From assembly GCF_018812025.1 (NCBI RefSeq), contig NC_063045.1:46595352-46659351 (forward strand): DNA of 64,000 nt, written 5' to 3'. Below are positions 56,267-64,000 of the stretch, in pieces. This stretch comes from Megalobrama amblycephala (Eukaryota; Chordata; Actinopteri; Cypriniformes; Xenocyprididae). Positions within the stretch are counted from its first letter, which is position 1. Each line of letters starts with the position of its first letter. The translations under genes and the position numbers were made by a program. Below the pieces are notes generated by a model. The model did no database searches and had not been told where the DNA came from. It saw only the letters and a list, made by a program, of their open reading frames with translations.

Positions 56267-57990
56267 TAGTGCTGGGCGGTATGACCAAAAATTTATATCA
56301 CGGTATTTTTCAAAATTATATCTGTTTCACGGTATATGACGGTATTTTTCCCCTATGCATGACTGGGCGTTAACCACATTTTCTACTGATCGAGAGAGGA
56401 AATACTGTAGTTTTACTGTCACGATGAGTGAATATTGTAGAAAAATTCCACACTAGTGTTAATACAGGTTTACAAAGCCCCACAAAATGATGCTGTGGGG
56501 AGACAACAACCAATAAAACACAAACCTGCAACACACTCATTACAGACACATGAATATTAAAATATGACCATGGAGATGACCATGGAGAAAAAAAGAGTTG
56601 AGGGCACCTTAAGCATTTTAAAAATCTAACCCTATATAACAACAAACTGCCAAAACGAGGGAAAAACGCGGAAGAACATTTAAACTGTCTAAGGATATTT
56701 TCAGTACATTTAAGAGCACTACAGTCTCTGAACAAATGACACATGTAAGTTTAACACAAAGAATAAAGCAGTTAAATTTTTGCCCATTCTTCTTTGAATT
56801 GTCAGTCTATTTATTAAAGGGTCATGAAACCCCCCTGTTTTACCCTGGTCGTTCACACCTCTGAGTTTCAAAAAGTCTGTGAAAATGGGCGTGTAAAGCT
56901 CTGGAAAAGTGGGAGTGTAGAGGGGGGGGGACAGGGGAGAGAACAACCAATGAAGCACAGACATACAACACACTCATTATACAGAATAATGAATATTAAT
57001 ATATGAGCACGGAGAGAATGACAACAAACTCCCAAGCACAAGGGAGAAATGCGAAAGAATATTTAATAGGGCTAATAATAGGCTACTTTGATTACATTTA
57101 TGAGCACTGCAATCTCAATCAGTCTTAGAATAATCGTGTCGTCGCGTTCAGATAGGCTTCACCACTGTATCAGTGTCCAGTTTGCACATATAATTCATTT
57201 GAAGAAGACTTGAAATATGTGTGCTACACCGTGCTGGTTAATGTTTGGTGCAGGAGAATGAGTGAAATAAAAACTTTAAACACGGATACTTTATTCTGTA
57301 TGAGCTATGTGCCACGTGGCTAGTGTTATTAAACTCATCGCGGAGCTCCGCGCTGAAACCGAGCATATGCGCGCTCCGCCTGTATATCATAAAAACAATC
57401 GTATTTTTCATGTGTTCATATTCAAACTCCAGTTCTGACCGCATCGCGAGCAAAATACAAACAACACACGTGCTGTGCTGAGGGAAACAGCCTACGGCTC
57501 ACGTGTTTGAACGCAGCTAGAGCAGGCAGAGAAAGCCGCACTTTTGTGACATTTGAATTCTCCGCTGTAATGCGATCTCACGCGAACATATTTTCCATTT
57601 GTGCTGGTAGATTACAGCAAAACAATCCACATGCACACAAACCTCTGCTCTGGTCGCATCGCAGGAAAACACATTGTGTTGTAGCACTGAGGAAACGAAC
57701 ACCAACGATATGTCTCTGAATGACAACAGACCGAGGCGAGAGAAGTGATACTTCCTCATGCATGATACTGCAATTATAATCGTATGCATACTACAGTGCA
57801 GTGATTGGATTGAATGAGCTTTATGTCATGAATATATATGTCGAGAATCTATGTCAGCATGTTCGAAAGTACACGATGACGTCAGATTTTGTGATGTTGC
57901 TCCGACTCAGCTTTTCAAACAGGAAGACAGAAATCGCTCTGAAAAATGCAAAAATAACTATTTTTCACTTATGAATAACATTGAGTACCT
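56267..57990. repeat. Complex repeat cluster with hAT-like left end and direct duplication
   Basis: TAGTGCTGGGCGGTATGACC (56267) is a hAT-like left end without its partner. Units at about 56490-56740 and 56940-57130 share ACAACACACTCATTA, TGAATATTAA and GAGCACT landmarks in the same order. Between them TTAAAGGGTCATGAAACCC (56814) looks like a truncated TTAA element. GC-rich DNA at 57300-57740 probably belongs to the same cluster. Confidence 0.45.
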
Positions 57991-60900
57991 TTAGTGTTTT
58001 CAATGATGTGCAGCCTATACATACTGTTTACATCTCAAAAAAAGTGTTTTAAAAATGATCCAAAATCAATTTGAGCAAGTACATAACCAGCCATTGTTCA
58101 AAACTATCTCCTTACCTTAGCCTGATTCACAATGGTAAGCTTGTAATAATGTTTTATAATAAAATCAGTACTGTTGGCTTTCCGTGGGGAATTCGAGCAT
58201 GCAGCAGTTCGTCTTTGTGTCATTACTTCACATCTATAAACAAAAAGGAGTCCCCCCAACTTGTAGGCTATATTGCATGTGAGGATGCTGCAGGCGGCGG
58301 ATCATTAATAGCCTTTTCTCACAGCAGCTGCAATACTTAAACGTATCATTTTGATGCCGGATTATAATCCAGAAAGATCCAAATGACAATCATCAGTGAC
58401 AAATACAGATTAACCCGTTGTCAAAAGCAAAAGACTTCGGACTTCGGAGTGGGTGCAGAAGTTGAAATCTACAGATAATGCTAATACACACTAAATACAC
58501 GTAGTCACGCAATGCTGATGTTGTTAACATTAACAATTTATAACAATTTGTATAACAATAATAATAATATGCACAGTTTGGTGTAATCCGTGCCAAGCGA
58601 TTTGTTAGATTTAAGTTAGATTTGGTTAAGAAGAATTTTATTGTTACGAATGTTTTGTGAATCCGGCCCCTGGACAGCATCGGTTGCAATCACAATCGCA
58701 AATACTAATTCATTTATTTTCAGTGTGTGTGCATGAAGGTCCGTAAGGGCTGTATTTGCAACAGCAATTTGCTCGAAGCTATTGCACATTAAAGAGAGCT
58801 TAAATGAAGGAGACAGAGATATTGAGATTTAGATGCAGAGAGAAAATCAGAGATATAGAGAAAAAAGTGTGTAATTGACTGCAGAACACATTGTTTCCCT
58901 GGAGACTGCCTCTGGATATAATAAGCCGTGTTTTCATGGTACTTGGCAAACAGTAATGTTTGAAGTGGAATTTGTTCTGTTGTGAACAAATAACCTATTT
59001 TACCCAGTGGTAGTTATGAAGTTTAACCTAGTTTTTGAATCTTTTATGCTGAAATCTCTGTCTGTTTTAAGTGTGCCTTTTGCATAGTATAACTGTGTGT
59101 GTGTACGTGGCACCAATATAATGTGTGTATGAAGCTGCACTGTATGGTTTCTGCTGTTGTAGATGTTCCTCTGAAAAAATGCTTTATGGCAGCCAGCTGT
59201 TAAGTGTCTTAATGGATTCATGTTTAATTCATGGCCACATCACAAGGCCACCTCTTCTCGGTGTCATACTCTCATCCCTTTCCATCCTGCACACTAATAT
59301 CAGAAGGAATTGTTTTTTTTTTCTTTTCGTTTTTCTTTTTTTTTGCCATCTCAGTACTTTAAGAGCATTCTCGCTCTTTTCTCTCTTTGCCCTCCCTTTT
59401 CATTCTGTACAAAGCGATGCATTTAGGCAGCACTAGGTGTTCTGTAATCCTCAGATTTACTATTTTTCTCTGGTGTGCTCTCATCTGACACGAGTACAAA
59501 CACATATTTAAAATGTCCTTTTCACCCACACAGAGCCACGTTCCATCTTTTTAAAATCCGAACTTTGACATTTTGCTTCATTCTTTATGGTGTTTACAAT
59601 GATTTGACATTTACCTTCGCACATGAGAAGACTCTCTAGAGCCTAATGACACATTGGAAAACTTAAGTTTAACTGTTCATTGAAGGTTAATGATTACTTT
59701 TTCTCTTGTGCATCCTGAATAAACAAGGCTTCCCTAAGAATATTTTATTTTGTTTTCTGTGCATATTCTAGCCTTATGCATCTGTCCCACTTTCTTTACT
59801 GGTGAGAATATGAATTTCTTTCAGCATCATAGAAAGATCCTCACATGCAGAAACCACCCAAACGAAGCTTCAAGCTTTCCAGGCCTGCAAAATAAAGTGA
59901 CTCTTTTTTTAGGCCTCTTGGCAACAGTGTCAAATATTTCAAATGAAATGTCAGGTTTGATTTCTGTAAAATTGAATGCACAGATACGTTTGTCACCATA
60001 CAGGTTTTTGGCGTCTCAATTTTGCAAAGCCATGCCGTCGTTCTGCTTGACTTATTTATTCAATATGTTTTGCGGGATGATTTAAATGAAGATTAATACT
60101 TGGTCTTTTTCTGTCGCATATATCCTACCTACTATGGTTTAAAAAGGTTGCATGTTAATGGAGATTTGAGTATAAAAATAGTTTTTCAGCATTTGATGCA
60201 TTTACGTTTTTTATGTCAAATAACAAGTATAGTGTATATGAGCACTTCAGTGTTCTTGCGAGTCTTTTGGCTCTGAACACAAGCTCTCTGATTCTTTGAT
60301 TGAGGTTCCTTGCTGAGAGTGAAAGCCTGTTAACTGAGATCAGACACTTTCATTGGGATTACTGGCCTGAGCTGCCTGTCTGACCCTGACTGATCTTTAA
60401 GCTGAGAGACCGCTGTCTATCTGTTTGACCACTCCTGACTTTACTTCTTTGGATTCAAGACCAAGAAGCTTCTAGTATGTTAGTATCGTTGTGTGCGTGT
60501 GCATAAGAGCATGCGTGTTGTGTGGGCTTATTGGCTTTCAAAGCACATGGGCAGGTGAAATGAGAAGCAAGTGGCTTTCGTAGGAATATATTTAATCATT
60601 TAGTGACTTATTTGATGCATTAATATTCCTGTTCTCATCGAAATTGTCAAATCTGTGGGTTTAACTTCATAGAAATATTTAATTTTAGTTCTGTAGAGAG
60701 TCTAATCTATTTTTAGAATGTAATTTTTGACTTTGAAAAGGTCATCTGTGTGTTTTCTGGTCTGGTGAATGTGGCTTTGTTAAACAAACATGTCTAGGTG
60801 TGAGCTGGATGCTGATGCGAGCCAGAATCTACCCAGAAGGCTTCCACTGCTACTCTGTCCTCATATTGCCCTCCAAACATCAACTATATCGAATGTAGTG

Positions 60901-61229
60901 TTTTTACGTAACAACAATGGATGTTTTTTTTTGTTTAAGTATTAAAACGATTTGGATTGAGATGAGTATGTTGGATCTGAAGGTTGTTTAAGTATTTGAA
61001 AATATGTTTACTCCAAAAAGCTTACAGACAACAAGATTCTCTAGCCAGATATTCTTAGATGAAGTAATGTTATGTAGCGACTGCTGGAATGGTGCTGCAT
61101 TTAATTAATGACACAATTAAAGGTTGTGTGGAGGAGGATGGCAAACTGTTACCAAAACAACTGGGAAATGGTAAAAGAAGAATAGACACACATAAATCTC
61201 TGCATTCACTATAGCTGGAGGTTCCCCCC
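57991..61229. other. Non-coding, no gene seen
   Basis: Presumed intron. It has pyrimidine tracts near 59310-59345. Open frames here are short and composition-driven. Confidence 0.4.
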
Positions 61230-61425
61230 TCTGTAATGTTACTTTGGTTAAGAGAATCCTTTTAATTCAAAGCAAAGACAAAGTGTTTTTCATGCACAGA
61301 CACCTTGCTGCTATATAACATTCATACAGAGTTTGTTCTTGCATGTCTGTAATGTTATTTACTCTTTGATCGGATCCTTTTAATTCAAAGCAAAGGCAAA
61401 GTGAATTTCATGCACCGAGGTCCAT
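61230..61425. repeat. Imperfect direct repeat, about 120-bp spacing
   Basis: CTGTAATGTTA...ATCCTTTTAATTCAAAGCAA then TTTCATGCAC occurs twice (about 61230-61302 and 61349-61419). A related TTGCTGCTAT...CATTCATA fragment follows the first unit and recurs near 61567. Confidence 0.65.
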
Positions 61426-63369
61426 TTACAACTTGATTGGTCCATTGCCTGTTGGATGTTGTTGAGAGAAACACGGATTGCATTATGCATGTGTATGGTG
61501 CCACACAATGTGCTGTGCCCCACAGCAGGCCTGGGATGCATATTCAGTGCTTTTCGAACCAGACCTTGCTGCTATGACATTCATATGCATCCACATCCAG
61601 TGGCACTGTTAGTGCAGTTTTACACTTTATCTATACAGTCCAGATACTCCACTCTCCCCTCGTTCTGCTGATAATAATAGTGCCCAAAAATGTCCATCTT
61701 CCTTTTTTTTTTTATCTCCCCCCCCCCCTCTAAACAGTAAACAGTTGTTGTGTGGAAATGGCATTTGCTTTAATGTTTGACATTCAGAGAGTCTCTTTCT
61801 TTCTTCCACTTTTCATCTGTCTCTTCCTCCGTAATAGACCCTGACAGACTTGCTGAGCCTAAGGGGGCAAAGCACACAGAGGTGCGCTCAACACACCTGC
61901 TGGTTTGTTTTTCTCGCTCGTGTGTAGTGCGTTAGATCGCTCATCATATTGAGACCATGTTCACTGCAGTGGTCCATAAAGATTGGCCTGTGTGTAGTCA
62001 ACTTGGTGTGTGTTATCAGCAGGGCTGGGTGTGATCTGATAGTGCTCTCACCTAGTGACTAAAGTCCTATCTTTACTGTCCTGCTGTCTTTTTCATAAAG
62101 AACGCCAGGAACAGCTGAAGCCTGTATTTTTTACCCAGACAGATTTAGACCGAACGACAGCTCTATAAAATCTTAAACTAATTTCCTATACCCCAGAAGA
62201 GACACTTTTTTTTTTTTTTTTTTTTTTTTTCTGACATTTCTTTCTTGCATTACCACAACAAAACTAGAACACTGTCATTGTAATCAGATTCACTGATTTT
62301 TAACTGGAATGTTATAGTTTTGTTATCACTTACAGTTTAAATGCAACAGTCAGTCAGGTTCTGAAAGTAAAATTCCCATTCATTTTCTCCACAGGGGAAT
62401 TGTTTTTTTAACAATACCTCTAAAGATGGACCTACTGTGCACTACAAGGTTGTTAATTGATGGGATTTGCTTTTGAGGCCATGAGTGCACATTATTTCGA
62501 CCTTATTTTTTTTAAATAATCGAATTTAACAGCAGAATTCCTTGTGCAAACTACATTACCCTTCATTCTCTAAAGAAATCTCTGCCAATCAGAGAATCAT
62601 GCAAGCAAATGGTGCCAAAAAAGCTCTCAGTGACCGTCCACTCCCATGATGTACTGTAAATGACTTAATGTCAGTCTCGCTGTGATCTCAGTACTTCATT
62701 TGTATATATCTGCAAAAATTGTATATATTGTGCAGGAAAAATGTTGTTTCTATATACATAATCAACCACTTTAAATTTAATAGTTTTATGTTTTTTCAGT
62801 GGTTTTTGACTCCATTGTCAGTTAAGTACCCAGTCTTTGTAGTGTTGTGAATGCCTTGTAGCTGGTTGGTTGGATTCCTGGCTCCTTAAATCCATATGGG
62901 AAAAATATTTCCAGGACCAAGGCTGCTGAAAAAGGGAGCGTGCACTTTTGCACTTTATTAGCATGGCATGTTGTTTTGTACTGTATGAAATCTAGAAAAT
63001 GTTCTGGATCTGTGACGATCTGTCGGATTCAGTGCAGTGCTGATAATGGCATTGTGCCCATACAGACAATGTCACTTATCTTTTGTCAAGTGCTATTGAT
63101 TTATGCAGGCACACATTTTATCAAATTCAGTTTGCCAAGCTCCCAGCAGAGCCATTATTGGAAATACAGTATTCTGTAGATGAAAATAAAATGCTGTTGC
63201 AGCCTGGGGCAGATGTTGTGTCTGAAAAACGCCCACAGTTTAAATCCTAAACTAAACTCTTTGTCCATGGAAGAATTACTTCCACATTTTCCTCCATATG
63301 TAAAGCAAATCTTTTCCCACTAAGTCTTGTTGAACGTTTTGGGTGAGTATGTGTGTGTGAAGTTGTGAA
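61426..63369. other. Non-coding, no gene seen apart from one dispersed repeat
   Basis: T run at 62206-62231. About 62399-62644 resembles 47262-47400 (CTACAAGGTTGTTAATTGAT, CCAATCAGAGAATC, AAGCAAATGGTGCCAAAA). No exon was identified. Confidence 0.45.
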
Positions 63370-63808
63370 CTAGTTACCATCCTCTATGCTTCATTCATTT
63401 GATCAAAAATATAATAAAACAATAATATTGTGAAATATTATTCCAATTTAAAATAATTGTCTTCTATTTATATTTTAAAATGTATTCATGGCTAAGCTGA
63501 ATTTATTTTTAGCAGCCATTACTTCAGTGTCACATGATCTTTCATAAATCACTCTAATATGCTGATTTGGTGCTTTAGAAACGGTTCTCATTATCATCAA
63601 TGTTGAAAACAGTGTTGCTGCTTAATATTTTTGTGGAAACCAAGCTTGCTTTTTTCAGGATTCTTTGAAGAGAGTTCAAAAGAACATTTATTTGAAATAG
63701 AAATCTTTTGTAACATTGTAAATGTCTTTGCTGTCACTTTTGATCAATATAATACGTACTTGCTGAATAAAAGTTCCTACTGACCCCAAACTTTAAACAG
63801 TAGGGTAT
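63370..63808. repeat. Dispersed repeat family A copy, nearly full length
   Basis: Runs from TTCATTTGATCAAAAATA to ACTGACCCCAAACTTTAAAC, with the ATATGCTGATTTGGTGC and TTGTGGAAACC landmarks shared with other copies. It is uninterrupted at the two sites where 49640-51190 carries insertions. Confidence 0.65.
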
Positions 63809-64000
63809 AAGAAGATATTGGTTATATAGAATGCTAAATTAAGGTTGAATGTTGCTGAATTAAATTTAGTTGTTTTGAAGATATGTTGGAGTTGAACTTT
63901 GAACTTGAACTTTTAGGTGGATCCACAGAGTTTCAGTCAGATTTCACAGAAAGTGGTGTAAATGTTGTTTCCGGCTGATCTCTTAGCAGCAGGCTGACCT

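Overview
The window is vertebrate nuclear DNA, most probably from a teleost and within that a cyprinid-like fish. It is AT-rich, its genes are split by GT-AG introns, and it is packed with non-autonomous DNA transposons: TTAA-flanked hairpin elements, hAT-like elements with 8-bp target duplications and Tc1-like foldbacks. It also has long (AT)n and (GT)n microsatellites. The species cannot be fixed from the sequence alone.

From left to right there are five transcription units. (1) The first coding exon of a cornichon gene, cnih2, lies on the minus strand (794-874); the rest of that gene is off the left edge. (2) A complete ten-exon wdr74 on the plus strand (7303-13629, 376 aa) is a nucleolar WD-repeat ribosome-assembly factor. 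(3) A microRNA gene on the plus strand carries mir-194 (17769-17850) and mir-192 (18009-18088). A donor at 16519, an acceptor at 17632-17633, an HNF1-like site, a TATA-like box and a poly(A) signal suggest a compact two-exon primary transcript. (4) A complete five-exon ehd1 on the plus strand (21401-41906, 532 aa) is an EH-domain ATPase of endocytic recycling. It has a TATA-containing promoter and small upstream ORFs. (5) A signal-peptide first exon (44955-45006) belongs to an unidentified secreted or membrane protein gene on the plus strand. I could not find its next exon in the remaining 19 kb.

The order mir-194, mir-192, ehd1 on one strand matches the human MIR194-2/MIR192/EHD1 arrangement at 11q13, and CNIH2 and WDR74 also lie on human 11q12-q13. 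The block therefore looks like conserved synteny.

Most of the remaining sequence is repeats. Several are nested, and the interrupted host repeats reveal the target-site duplications directly: TTAA at 49668 and 50217, ATAACAAT at 47427, ATCCAGAG at 29207 and TTGGATAG at 30235. I found no credible protein gene in the 45-64 kb region, no CRISPR array, and nothing suggesting bacterial or viral sequence.
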